This document shows positions 43,956-55,700 of a stretch of DNA of 64,000 nucleotides, in pieces. The first letter of the stretch is position 1; each line of letters opens with the position of its first letter. The position numbers and the translations under genes are program-made. The notes under the pieces were generated by a model that worked only from the letters and a program-made list of their open reading frames with translations, was not told the DNA's origin and ran no database searches. Source of the DNA: Rotaria macrura (lineage: Eukaryota > Rotifera > Eurotatoria > Philodinida > Philodinidae); NCBI GenBank assembly GCA_900239685.1, contig OENT01000727.1:17414-81413 (forward strand). Direction: 5' to 3'.

Positions 43956-45488
43956 CCGACGGAAAAAAATTTGCTAAAAAACGTGGTTAAATGCGTTTTT
44001 CAAAACCGCGGTTTGGAACGGTATTTCGAAACGCGGGAGTCAGACCGTTTATTCGTCTTTTCAAAAACAGTAAAAACCGCGGTTTTTTCAAGACGCGGTA
44101 TTAAAAAATCGCATTAACGGTCTGACTCCCGCGTTTTTTGGAAACGCAAAATACCGGGATTTCTTGACACCGCGGTACAGAGCGGTTTTTTAAGATGTAC
44201 TCAAACTATGAAAAAACATAACCAAAATTATTTACACTTTCATAGTACTACTTACTAACCTCTTGGTACAGGTAATTTCTATAGGAATTTTTAATTGCTG
44301 CTCGTTTTTCACTTAATCGGCCAGGAAGAAATCTAGTTATATATACTTTATTTATTTTTGGTCGAGGCTGGATTCGAACGCTAGTTTTTCACATATACTT
44401 CTACTTCTCTAAATTCTTATTTGACTATACAAACCACTCGATCATATTTGTGCACAAAAATCTATCAGCGAATCTGTCTTATAAGCTGATCGAGCAAAGG
44501 GAAACTGATTTATGATTTTGTAATTTTTTTAAAAATTTTTAGTCGATTGATTACAATCGATGAAATCGGAAAAATCAACAAAAACATTAAAAAAATAACA
44601 GAAACCAGAAAAAATAATTAAATCAGGAAAATCAGAAAATAAATTAAATCAGGAAATTCAAACGACTCTTGTTTAAGCTGTTTCACCCACCCTTGATTTA
44701 AATTTTGAACAACAAGGATACAAAACTTTATATCGTTGATCGAATCATTGAATTTTTGTTTGATTTTTTAATTTTACAATTAATCAAGAATAAAAAAAAT
44801 CAGCTGTACCCGGCTTCACTGCTAGGATATTGCACTGATTCCCTCTCAAATGAGATCCACTCTACGAAAACAAAATTCTTTAATGCAATTAAACGACATA
44901 CTCTCCTGGCCCAGAAACTCAATATGCAGTCTTTTTTCTCGATTGTACATTTCATTTCGCTCTCAAATTTTATTTTAAAAATACTTTGATTTCGCAAAAT
45001 ACATTTCACATAAGAGGTACTCATTCGTGACTACAGTTAAAACGATATTAACAGTGTTTCATGCGATCTGAAACTGCAAGGTTGGATTCCAAAGTTATAA
45101 TTGCGAAAATCTCCGTGTCGGACAATCCAGACTAATCGCGTTTCCAAATACCGCGGTTGCAATGGTATTTACTGCGGTTCTCAAAACCGCGTTTCCAAAT
45201 ACCGCGGTTATAATGGTATTGACTGCGGTTCTCAAAAACGCGTCTAATTGCGTTTCTGAATATCGCGTTTACAATGTTGTTCACTGCGGCTTTGGGAAAC
45301 CGCGTCGAACCGCGTTTTCGAATACCGCGGTATTCGTTCAGGAAACTGCGTTTCATTTAAAACGCAGCGATAAAAACCGCGATTAACCGCATTTTTTTCA
45401 GCGACACTGCGATTTTCTAGGAAAAACCGCGGTTAAGTGAAAATAATCACGGTTGACCGCGATTTTTCCCTAAAACTTTTTCCGTGGG
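43956..45488. mobile_element. MITE-like element with CCGCGG palindromic arrays and TA target duplication
   Basis: The left end CCGACGGAAAAA and the reverse of the right end CCCACGGAAAAA are imperfect terminal inverted repeats, with a looser match over about 40 bases. TA lies on both sides (43954-43955 and 45489-45490). Both subterminal zones (to about 44200, and from about 45110) are packed with variants of AAACCGCGGTTT. Between them is about 900 bases of AT-rich core with a tRNA-like relic. No transposase is visible. TA target and DNA-element ends suggest a Tc1/mariner-like or related non-autonomous element. Confidence 0.65.
44360..44450 (-). pseudogene. tRNA-like relic (Ser/Leu-type box A and box B)
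   Basis: On the minus strand, GATCGAGTGGTTT resembles box A of tRNA-Ser or tRNA-Leu, and GTTCGAATCC about 55-60 bases downstream is an exact box B. The acceptor stem and anticodon arm do not fold convincingly, so this is a tRNA pseudogene or tRNA-derived SINE head rather than a working tRNA. Confidence 0.35.
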
Positions 45489-45556
45489 TATAAGATATTA
45501 AAGAATGATAAAGAAAGAAAAAAAGGAACGTATATAACAACTTTAGATGTGTGAGT

Positions 45557-48100
45557 GTGTGGAGCAGAGATCCGAGACTCACCGAGTTTACTCGCCTCGC
45601 ACCGCCACGAGACGAGGCGAGTCGGCATTTCCTACAACGCGGCAAGCACGAGTTGACTTTGTAACTCGCCGAGTCGACTCGCCTATACTTAGACTGTTAT
45701 TTCCGATGAATAAATGGCAAATCTTTAAGGATATCTTTCGATTTTATGCAGCTCTTTCTAAGCGTTTCCCTTTTTAGTGAAGTTTATCAAATCGGGACGA
45801 TAAATTAGTGTGGAGGGTGTCTCAACACTCAGCTTAAAAAAGAAAACTGTATATCTCTAAAGAGTGATGAACAAATTATCTGATGTTTTGCGTAATGGTA
45901 GAGGATAGTTGCAAGCTTCTATTTAAGTGGTAGCCGCTTATTAACACACTTCTATCAGTCATCAACCAAAAAAAAATAGAAACGTATCCCAAAGTTTATT
46001 CGCAGATTCCATTTTGTAGGCATTGTTATACTGATCATTTTGGTTAAAGAATTGTTCTATTTTCATCAAGAACTAACGGATCAGAGTCAAAGTACTAGAA
46101 AATGTCGTATGTTTTGACTAGCACTATTTGCTGTTCTCCACAATTTTTACTCGGGTAAAACCTTTTCTTGATGAACATGGAACATCTGTTAGCCACATTG
46201 ATCAGTTAATAAGACCTCTAAAAATATGATTCTTCAGTAAGTTCTCGAGTAGCGTTGCTATTTAGTTCACTGTCCAGAGGAGTACTTTATCAAACTTTAA
46301 CTAACGTCACTGGTGTGTTTAGATCTTGTCAGTGTAAAAAGATTTGAGAGGATTTTGTGAAGTTAGATAAAATAGAGAAAACTCAAGAATTCAACTAAAG
46401 TATAACATAATTTTGAAAATCTAAGAACAGGGGAATTTGCGTCCAACTACAGAAACCCCAAATTTATAGTTTATCTTTAGCAAATAAATGTGAATTTTTA
46501 TCTTTTAAATTAGTGATAATAATTCTAATTGATGTTATTCAACCATTTACTGATGGATAAAAACTTTGAAGTATCTCCACCATTAGAAAAAAATTAGTTC
46601 ATTTGATCATAATCCTGTGTAGCAATGCAGTTTTCTTTTTCCTAGATGAGTTTCAGCACAGTCTGGATACACGTATATTTAATTATTCAGTCTAGTCCAA
46701 GTATTGCACTGCCCAGGTCGACCAAAACGATCCGTAAACGGTCGTAAAAGATACTATTTCGGTGAAATACGATGGTCGTGGCGGATAATCGTTTACGAAT
46801 GATCGTATACGAGATTTTCACGGGGAAATACGACAGAAATTAGGGTGGTCGTTTAAGGACCATTGCAAACGATAGCGTAACGACCATCGGAAACCGTCCG
46901 TATTTCAATCGTATTTTCCGTATGGTACCAGACCATATGAGAAAATATTTTTGTAATGCAATAATGTTTTTTCTTAGTTCTCGTTCGAACTGTACCTATT
47001 GTTGCGTTTTATATTTTTATTCCGCTCTCCTTCGCTTGAATCACAGCGCCATCTCTCCTACTCTGTAATATGCGCATAAATTACACCAATCACTGTATAT
47101 ATGTGATTACTGTTAGAAATGCTTTCTTCTCTTCATATGTACGTCTTTTTCGTTCGGATTAGATGAGAGCAAGAATTCTAGTAATGGTAATTAGAGGTTA
47201 TTTATATCATTTAGTTTTAAATTTATTCTTTTACTTTAATTTATTTGTATCAAATTTTAGATTTTATTATATTTCGATTTTTACTTAATTTTTAATTTAT
47301 ATCTAATTTTAGATTTATTTTTATTTCGATTCTTAATTAGCTTTTTAATTTTTATCTAATTTTAGATTTAATATTTATTTTCATTCTAATTTTTATTTGA
47401 TTTTTGCAAACTTTTTATTGATTTAATTTTTTAAACCTATCATTTATTTGATTTTCATTGAAAGCTATTATTTTATTGTAATTTCTTTTATTATTATTTT
47501 GTTCAATAAATTTAGTTCTGATCTTAATAAATTTTTATCCGTTGTAAAAAACGTGGAGCCAGGTCTGAAAAAAACTGCAGGAAAGCGGCTCATTTACTGC
47601 CATGCGCAATAAAGAATACTATCCGTAAACGGCCACTGTAATTCTTCGTTAACGGGCGTTTACATCCCCGTATACGGTACGGAAAAATACGTCCGTATTA
47701 CTGCCCCTGTTAAAACGGGGTAATACGGCGCCGTAACGAGCCGTATTTTCATCGTAAACAGCCGTAGTTACACCGTATCCTTGTCGTTTACGACCGTAAA
47801 CGACGCCGTAACGGTGTCCGTTTGCATCGACCTGGGTGATGCAGTTCTCAGAGCATTATTTATACGCTCAATAAAATAATGAACGATCTTTATTTATTTT
47901 ATTATCATTAATATGTTAGTTCTTTTAACTTATTTAAATGTATAAAATGTTCTTTATTTGATTGTATAAAATAAAAAGATAGTGATTGTTATGGGTGGTT
48001 GAAAAACTATCTAAAAATAACTATTTCGTAATAAACTCTAGGTGAGGCGAGGCACTGACGAGTCACTTTTTTGATTGAATCGCGGATCTCTGGTGTGGAG
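45557..48100. mobile_element. hAT-like non-autonomous transposon with perfect 8-bp target duplication, hosting a nested MITE
   Basis: The element itself is 45565-48092. It starts CAGAGATCCG and ends CGGATCTCTG, a perfect 10-base inverted repeat with partial match beyond. GTGTGGAG is present at 45557-45564 and again at 48093-48100. An 8-bp duplication and CAGAG ends are hAT hallmarks. The left subterminal zone (to about 45690) is rich in GACTCG/CGAGTC words. No transposase frame was found. The CCCAGGTCGA element at 46712-47836 is inserted inside it, so this element is the older of the two. Confidence 0.85.
46712..47836. mobile_element. CCCAGGTCGA-family element, long copy (1.1 kb), nested in the hAT-like element
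   Basis: Ends are CCCAGGTCGA and TCGACCTGGG. TG flanks the copy on both sides (the family usually has TA). About 220 bases at the left and 240 at the right are dense in CGTAAACGG, CGTATACGG and their reverses. They flank an AT-rich core (about 46950-47560) without a gene. This is the only long copy in the window; the others look like core-less derivatives. Confidence 0.75.
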
Positions 48101-48277
48101 AAAGCTAATAAGAATCAAGGTCATGCAGAACTAGTTATCACAATTTCACTTACGATTACGATTTGGATAGTCAGTTATGGAGGATATCGATACTTATATA
48201 AGTTAGGAATATTTCTAATGCAGAGGATCTTTTGAAAATTTTGCTTTGTTTCTCATGTACCCAAGTGATTAAATCCA

Positions 48278-48349
48278 CTGTCGGGTCCGATCGATTCCGA
48301 TAAGATCCGATCAGATTCCGAGTTGATGAATCAGTATCGGATCCGACAG
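48278..48349. repeat. Small inverted repeat with TCCGAT words
   Basis: Arms 48278-48291 and 48336-48349 are complementary with one mismatch. The interval and the next 40 bases repeat GATCCGAT/TTCCGAT words. It may be a fragment of another MITE family; no target duplication was identified. Confidence 0.45.
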
Positions 48350-48412
48350 TCGGATTCCAACGCGAATCCGATAGTATCCAAATGTACGAACTGATAGGAA
48401 ATACGAGAATTG

Positions 48413-48991
48413 GATTTCAACCAACCAAATTTTTTCAAGCAGTGGTTTCAACCAATCAGGTTTTTTCGAGCAGCAATTTCAACGAATCAGGATTTTTCGG
48501 GCCCCGATTAGGGGTGGCACTTTAACTTTAAAGTAAAGTTAAAGTGAATTTTCTTTTTCGTATCTATCACTGCGTGGACTGGTTGATTGATGCCCGCTAG
48601 ACCCTCTGCAAGCTATAAGATGACAAAAAAATGAAAAATAAAAGAATTTAAATAACTTTATACGTTGATCTTAAAGTTTCAAGTGGTTTAAAGTCGAGTG
48701 AAACTAGTTTATTTTTTCATTCTGTTATGTCTCATAGGTTGCAGTGAGCCTAGCGAGCATCGATCAATCAGTCCGGATAGTGATAAGTATAAAAAAGAAA
48801 ATTCACTTTAATTTAAAAAAAAATTTTAAGTAAATCACTTTAACTTTAACCTTTAAAGTTAAATTAAAAACGCTTTAACTTTAACACTTTGCTTAAAGTT
48901 TTTTAAGTTAAAGTGCCACCCCTATCCCCGATTTCAGCTATCCACATTTTTTCGAGTCGCGGTTTCAGCCAGTCAGGTTTTTTCCGTTCGG
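48413..48991. repeat. 31-bp minisatellite, about five units, split by a MITE
   Basis: Units have the form gTTTCAACCAATCAGGTTTTTTCGAGCAGC and diverge by up to about a third. Three lie before the hAT-like MITE (48413-48506) and two after it (from about 48930). Removing the MITE and one copy of its target duplication restores the 31-base register. Confidence 0.75.
48509..48924. mobile_element. hAT-like MITE, TAGGGGTGGCACTTTAACTT ends
   Basis: The two ends match as inverted repeats over 20 bases (TAGGGGTGGCACTTTAACTT). Flanks are gCCCCGAT (48501-48508) and tCCCCGAT (48925-48932), an 8-bp duplication with one mismatch. The interior is saturated with TTTAACTTTAAAGTTAAA words near both ends. No coding capacity. 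Confidence 0.8.
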
Positions 48992-49400
48992 GTGTGTGTG
49001 TATGTGTGTGCGCTTGCGCTTATGGCTGAAGAGAACCAATGCAAGCACCCAAGTCAAAAAATCACAAATTCAGTCTTGTATGATCAGATGAAATCGTACA
49101 AGAAATCGTGGTCTCACATATCTTACATCAATTCGTACAGTAAGATTCTTGTAACATCTTACTGTCACATGAGATTTTATTTAATCTGATAATCAGATCT
49201 GACAGAAGAACAAGATCTGTCAAGAATTTTTAGAGTAAGACTTGATGTCAAACACCTGAGACCACGATTTTGTGTATGATTTTTCGTCTTATCTTGCACG
49301 ATCATACAAGGTCAGATGCAGAATCTTGCCAGATCTTAGTATTTGATTGTTTGCCCTGAGCACACTCATGCGAACACACACCCACACTCCCACACCCACC
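48990..49400. repeat. Imperfect inverted-repeat segment with CTTGTATGATC words
   Basis: The word AAATCGTGGTCTCA occurs near 49103 and, inverted, near 49258. CTTGTATGATC occurs near 49075 and, inverted, near 49300. GT-rich sequence at the left (48990-49010) faces CA-rich sequence at the right (49365-49400). It is probably a further MITE whose ends I cannot fix. The open frame 48992-49189 is not supported as a gene. Confidence 0.4.
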
Positions 49401-50479
49401 AGTGGACCTTCTATTGATAAAGTATTTTGTGAAAACGTTCCTTGACAATATAGTGTATTCAGTCAAAATTATGATTTTGTCAAAGTTCTATCGATTGATT
49501 TCAAGTATTTAGAGCATTAAATTTTTGTCATAGGTGCTCTATGAATTCTACTTCCATTAAAATATGAGCTTTCTAGCACGATTTCTTCATGAAGTATCTA
49601 TATTCATATTGTATTCCAAAAATAATCATTGTGCCTTGCATCTCTTAGTATTGGCGAACTAATATTTTATGATTATTAAATCGAGTTTAGGTATGTACAC
49701 CCTGAGTATCTCAAGCAAAACGGATGTATTTTTGCTGCAATATATCAATATAATAAAAGACCAAGTAAATGTGTTTTTTTGAGGATAGCTTTCTCGGCAA
49801 TATATAAGTACTAAGGTGGAACTAAACAGTATGTTTGTGAACAATTTACGTCAACAATCTTAAAATTTTTATTTCTACTACATATTTCAACATCAGAAGA
49901 CTGTACGAACTTTGATGGAAGACAAAGTCAATAATGTTGCATGAAGATTGACTCATAGAGTGGCATAAATAAACTTCTAATTGTGGTACTATGTCATTTT
50001 TGTATCATCTCTTTTTATCCTTGACAAAAGACGGATTCGTGACTACGTCATTTCACTTTCCAATCCTTGGTAATTTGCATGATATTCTCGTATTCGGGAT
50101 ACGGTGACGATCCATTCAATCCAGCGGATACGATGGCAATCCAGAGGATCTCACAATCTTGGGATCCGCTTTGTTCCCCTTGTCATATCTACTTTGAACA
50201 TTGCTATACAAATGTGATGCCTCAACTGTAAAAGGACTCAAGATCTGAACGCTTTTCAGATTAGAAAATTCCACGAAGAGTGTCGATATTGGATTGCATC
50301 AAGCTTGAAATCTTTGAATAACAATATGTTCTAGTATTCATCATACATGAAATGTTGATTAAAAATAGGTCCATCATACGGTGAGTTATCTGGATATGAG
50401 ATGAGCCATCTCTATGCGGTAACGTAGAAAGCATTTATCATATTTTATGTCATATGTTTTTGAGTGAGCAAAATAATAT
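49401..50479. other. No supported feature
   Basis: AT-rich sequence without exon, terminal repeat or recognisable relic. It may include the decayed 3' end of the pseudogene that follows. Confidence 0.4.
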
Positions 50480-51467
50480 AGTTCGTGATTTTAGAAGCTT
50501 TACAATATCGGTCTTTGTTCTTCGTAATTTTCGAAAATCCCCAAAGACTATTACCACATGGTTCATCACTCATGGATTGATTTTTTTCTGATGTACATTA
50601 CTTAGATGTTTGCCATGATTGTGCCATATCAAATATATACATTTGCGATGAATCGTCGGCACATTTCATATCATCATCCATATCATCATTATTATTGCAA
50701 CATAAACCAAAAATTGCCTTATCTGATCGAACACTTATCTCTATTTGATAAATATATATTCTACCAAAAGTCATCGGTTGAATTAGATATTTTGATAGTT
50801 CAATATTGTTGAAAAGTAAAGAACATCCACGTATAAGATCAATAGTAACGCCGCTTTATTCAATAATCATCTGTTTTGAGCAGACTTATCCATTAAGACC
50901 GCATGGAATATTTTTCTATAAGATACGGAATAGATGTTTTGAATCTCTCACTAATATGTATCGACAGTGATCAGGAAAATTACAGTATAGCCCGTCAAAA
51001 GTGTGATAATGTGAATGACCAAACATAGTGCATGTTTTAGTACATGAAATTTTCTTACATGACCATATACCACCTTTTTGACATGTACAACTTTGACAAC
51101 ATTGATCAATCTATATCATATCGTTTGATTTTCAATGTAAAGTTGACGATTATATTGACATGGGCATTGTTCAATTGAAATACATTCGTGTTGATGTAAT
51201 GTTGAATCAAGAAGAATTTTTCATGTGAACACATAGAACTAGGTCCATATAAACCGCAATCATAATGAGACATATAGTTGGCACATGTTCAAGGACATAA
51301 AGTTGCATTCACTGAATAAATTTGTGTTGATCGAACTACATTGATTTTGATCAAATGAAGTACATTGAAGCGAACTATTTGAACATGAACAATTCGATAC
51401 AATAGGAGTTTCAATGAGAAGAGAGTGTGATGAATGAATATATTGTTCAGATTGCAGTTCAAAAAAA

Positions 51468-51741
51468 CCCAGGTCGATCAAAACGGGCCATCGTAAACAG
51501 CCGTGACAGTACCGTAAGTATCGTAAAAGGTCGTTTTTACATCGTATTCCACGGTTAAACGACTGTTTCAAGCCGTAGTATGACGTTTGAACATGGCCGG
51601 TATTACGGCCGTACACAGACACCGTATTGTACCCCGTAAAATCCTCGTAAAGATAGCGTAATACTATCGTATTCTATAGAACAAACGGCCGTATTTTTAT
51701 CGTATACGACCGTTTATGGATCGTCCTGTTCGACCTGTGGG
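51468..51741. mobile_element. CCCAGGTCGA-family MITE, short copy (274 bp)
   Basis: The left end is CCCAGGTCGATC and the right end CGACCTGTGGG, with one extra base against the family. The interior is filled with CGTAAAC, CGTATTC and TACGGCCGTA words. Flanking dinucleotides differ (AA and TA). It is inserted into the vWD pseudogene. Confidence 0.7.
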
Positions 51742-52238
51742 TAGAAGTCTTTAGTAAGCAGTGATCTGACTTTTTGATAACGTTTTTGTCGAGATAATTG
51801 ACAAATCATAAAGGCATATTGCACTCAGATCTTTGGTGGATACTAATAAGCGAGACGAATGTTTATCATTACATAACGGTCACCGAATTTTGTTTTCTTC
51901 TATATTTTCTTCTTTTTTTTCGTAGAAGGACTGTAGAATCTATAAAAAAAAGTTGCATATTAAATATTTATGTAATCATGTGAACACCTTCTACCATCGA
52001 ATTCTTCTTCATGAAAGTATTTTTCTTTGGTTAGTACTGTCGATAGCTATATAGTTCATTAGATAGGATGTCATTTGAACACTTGAGACTTCTTACTGTG
52101 GTACAATCATATTGTAGCAGCGTAACACCAGTTCATGGGATTTCTCAAGAGTACCATCAGTGTCACTTGTAAGCCGTTGTTTTTGTTCAATTGATTTCAT
52201 TCATTAGTGTACAGGTGCAAGCATACCATGACAGGCTA

Positions 52239-52583
52239 CCCAGGTCGACGATTACGGACTTCGTATACGGCTGTAAACGACCGTATACGCTCCGCACACG
52301 ATCGTATACGGTCGTATTATAGCGTTTTACATGGTCCAGTATTACGGTCGTATATCGCCGTGTCGTATACGGACAAATACGATCGTATACGGAGGTATAC
52401 GGTGGAAAATGGAAACCGTTTACGGATTTTGTATACGAGGACCATAAACGATCGTTTTACTCTCCGTATATCGTCATATTTCCCCGTATACGACACGGAG
52501 ATATACGATCGTAATACTGGACCATGTATTTTGCCGTATTTCTCCGTATACGGTCGTTTACGACCGTGCTTGTTCGACCTGGG
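52239..52583. mobile_element. CCCAGGTCGA-family MITE, fold-back copy (345 bp)
   Basis: Ends CCCAGGTCGACG and TTCGACCTGGG, with TA on both sides (52237-52238 and 52584-52585). The palindrome GTATAC occurs nine times in 345 bases. The two halves are inverted copies over roughly 140 bases (for example ACATGGTCCAGTATTACG near 52328 and its reverse near 52510). Overlapping long frames on both strands encode similar peptides (GPVLRSYIAVSYT versus GPVLRSYISVSYT), a result of this symmetry and not evidence of a gene. Confidence 0.85.
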
Positions 52584-52770
52584 TAGAGTAGACTTTGTGT
52601 CGAAACCAGTTATATAGTACACTAAAACTTTAGTATCACTGCCACTCCAAATATAAATTCAATTTCCAGATTGGATCGACATGCACTTAACTTCCATTCA
52701 TTGACGTGTTGATTCACATTTGTAATCGATGGATTTGTCTGTTGGTAAACAAGCCGGAATAACTTTATTT

Positions 52771-55700
52771 TCTATCAGCCAAACTTCTTGTAAAATAATA
52801 ACAAAAATAACAGTTTTAATATACTTAAAGCTGCAAGTTCACAAGTTGATGTTCTGTTACAACACTTATTTTACTTGTCACATCGTTAATTTCATCTGCG
52901 AAAAGAAGAATCAAAATTTAAACTAATACATGTATATATTCAATTATTGAGGGCATATAGAGAATCACTTATTCATTAAACACATTTTGCATTATTTGAT
53001 AGTTTTTCCAAAGCTGACTTCTCTGTCAAGGTGACTATAATGTATTCTCAGCTAATAAAATTTCCTTGAGTAAACAAATATACGTATAGTTTCAATCACG
53101 AATTCGAACGGTGCCAAATTTATTTTCTCGAAATACATCTCACTCATCATTTACAACATCTTCTAAATGTTTTAGGAAGTTTTCACCTACCTGTTTGTTT
53201 TCAATGTTATGTTTCAGCCAAATAAGAAGATACAAGCGAAGCGATTCTCTATACCTTGATTGGCAACAGTGCCGAAATATTGTTTTCAAAGACTAAGTCC
53301 ACGAACAAGCAAAAGAGTTTTCAAGAAACTTTTTATCGAAATTTATTGAAAGTTTTTGCAGTAGCAACAGGCTGTGTTATGATAGTTTGAGCGCACTTAT
53401 AGCCTGTGCCCAACAATTTTGATGGAACCATATCAAGATCCAGATCAACATCTACATTATAAAGTGTCACTGCAATATGTATATTTGATTGATTGCTTGT
53501 TACGGAGAGGCTCGAGAGACCGAGACTAAAACACAATTAATGAATTTTCGTGAGAAGAGTCTACGGTGACTGAGCTGAGTTCATAATATGGCCATCAGCA
53601 ACTTCAATGTGCCTGATGATTGTGTGGGTGAAGGTGAACTATCTATATTAATTTGAATGTAGATGAATGGGAGTGTCGACACGTGGCAGAAGGGACATGT
53701 GTAGGTGTCTTGATGATGAGTAGAAAACCCCAGAATCACATGTCCAAACTAGCATCCACCACACCTAGACCCAACTAATATCCACATCCTCTATTTGCTA
53801 TTTCTTTCACTAACAATGGGACTTGCTGTTGTTGTTGTTGATTTTGAAAGCAGTCAAAGCAAGGTGATGCTCGATATTACGAGTATGGTTTCGAAATTGA
53901 ACTCTATTACTTGATGAAATTCTCGACCTTAAATCATGCTGTGGAACGAAGTCTATTGTTGAATGTGTGGTTATATGTATACAGATCAAAATAAATTACG
54001 TAACAAAATAATGTACGAGTTTTATTTCGATGAATTTCAACGTGTAAAAAGAAATGGAAAAAGAGGCACAACACGTGTTAACGGATTCTTCATTTTCTTT
54101 TTGCATATGAACAACAACAAACCAATTTGAACGAAAGGATGACAATAAATACAAAACACGCATGTGCGATGTAAAATTTAAATTCAAACAATAGAATAAG
54201 GATCTAAATAAATTGAAACAATCATTTTTATAACAGTCTATCTTATTGTTGAAAATTCAATAGATTTTTATGAAAAAACGTTTCCTTAGAAAGTTTGAAA
54301 CTCACAAAATTTCAAAATAAATTAAAAAGATATCTTTCATACATGATAAAACAGTGCTTCGTTTTACTAGATGGAGTATAATAGTTGTTTTCATGATACT
54401 GAATCAAAATAAAATTGAAGCGCCACAATTTTATCCAAGTTTGTCTTGAAATTTAAACTTAAATGGCTGCTAAGAAAAAAAACATCTTGACTTTTTTGAA
54501 AACAAATGTTTAGATCTATTGCAAAACGCACAGGGTTCACTAAGAAACTTATACAATACAAGTTCGACGTCCGGTTGGCGTAGTAATTACGAAGCGAGAA
54601 TTCTAGCATTTAAAAAGTTGAAAAGTTTGATACTGTTTTTGATTAAGTTTACATGAAGTAGTCGGGATAAATTTTGCTATTCTAAAAGACGTCTGACCTT
54701 GTATTAGTCATTCGAAAACGTTTCAGTTTCTATGGAACTATAATAAAATAACAAATTCAGAGTAAGACAATAATATAAACAGTATAGTAAGAGTAAATGG
54801 CATTCTTTGCGATACAGGAAATCTCTTGGCTCTGAACATCCAAAAATTCTTTACTTTCTTTTTTTGTGAATCAATTTCATTTTCTACGCTTCAAACAATA
54901 AAAATTGATCTTCTTCATAATGCTTATGATGAATGAAATAAGATGTAGATTAAAAATAATAAATAATTAAAGTAAAACAACAAAATACAATCGTCAGAGT
55001 CATGAGTGGTACACTTGTCTAATCTATCATTTCTTGGTCTTTTTTTTTCTTTTAGTTGTTCATGCCAATAGTAGCTATATATATATTTGTATAGACAGGA
55101 ACAAAAAATACTATAGATTTGTCAAATTTATATATTGGTCGTTCTTGTGCTTGCTTTTCTTGTTTTACTGTATTTATTACTTTTATCTACATTTTGTTTA
55201 ATTCATCATTAAATATTGTGAAGAAGATCAATGTTATTGATTGAAATATTGAAAACAAAATTGATTAAGAATAGTAGAGAACTTTTACAAAAATAGACAA
55301 TTAAGTATCATGAAAGTTAATCACACATGATACATTTTACTAAATGATCTCAGCCTATTTGAAAACGGTCGTGCGAGACAAGAGAGTAATATCAATAATT
55401 ATATTCCAGCAATCATTTCGTATTCGAAACTCTATCCGAATTCTATTGAGTTAGGTTTTATTTAAATTATCGTGAACCTTTATTTGTTTAACATTGTTGA
55501 GTTTCATCAAAGAACGGTACAATACAGAACCATATATTAACTTTTTCAACGTTCACTTTCATTTATAAACCATTTCCATAAAGTTTTTTAAATGTTGGCT
55601 GCATTTTTTCGAGCATATTTATTCATATTCCGAAGTTTCTGGTTATTCGTTGGACCGTATGTCATTTCAACAGACAGATATACACATTCACAGAAAAACA

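Larger units (their letters stand above)
50480..52770 (-). pseudogene. Decayed von Willebrand type-D domain gene (mucin / SCO-spondin / vWF-like)
   Basis: Read on the minus strand across several frames, pieces of a vWD module appear in the correct order. A Cys-rich stretch (51260-51467) comes first, then a TIL-like piece (CISIEQCPCQYNRQLY, then SCTCQKGGIWSC). These are followed by the vWD start (CTKTCTMFGHSHYHTFDG, near 51000), GLCCNNNDDMDDDMKC (near 50680) and a C8-like end (EPCGNSLWGFSK, near 50540). Several in-frame TAA/TGA codons and frame changes separate them, so the gene is dead or these are only fragments. Two CCCAGGTCGA elements (51468-51741 and 52239-52583) interrupt it. Beyond 52240 the resemblance is weak. 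Family members are large secreted or matrix proteins. Confidence 0.6.

Noticed and set aside
44800-45024. Minus-strand frame inside the CCGCGG element as a transposase fragment
   Set aside because: No DDE or zinc-finger motif and no similarity that I can recognise.
45132-45386. Arg/Asn-rich frames on both strands of the CCGCGG zone
   Set aside because: Repeated peptide units (NRGIWKR) are a translation of the palindromic DNA word.
52207-52622. Overlapping long open frames on both strands as protein genes
   Set aside because: They arise from a fold-back MITE with a stop-poor repeated word; no family similarity and no splice context.
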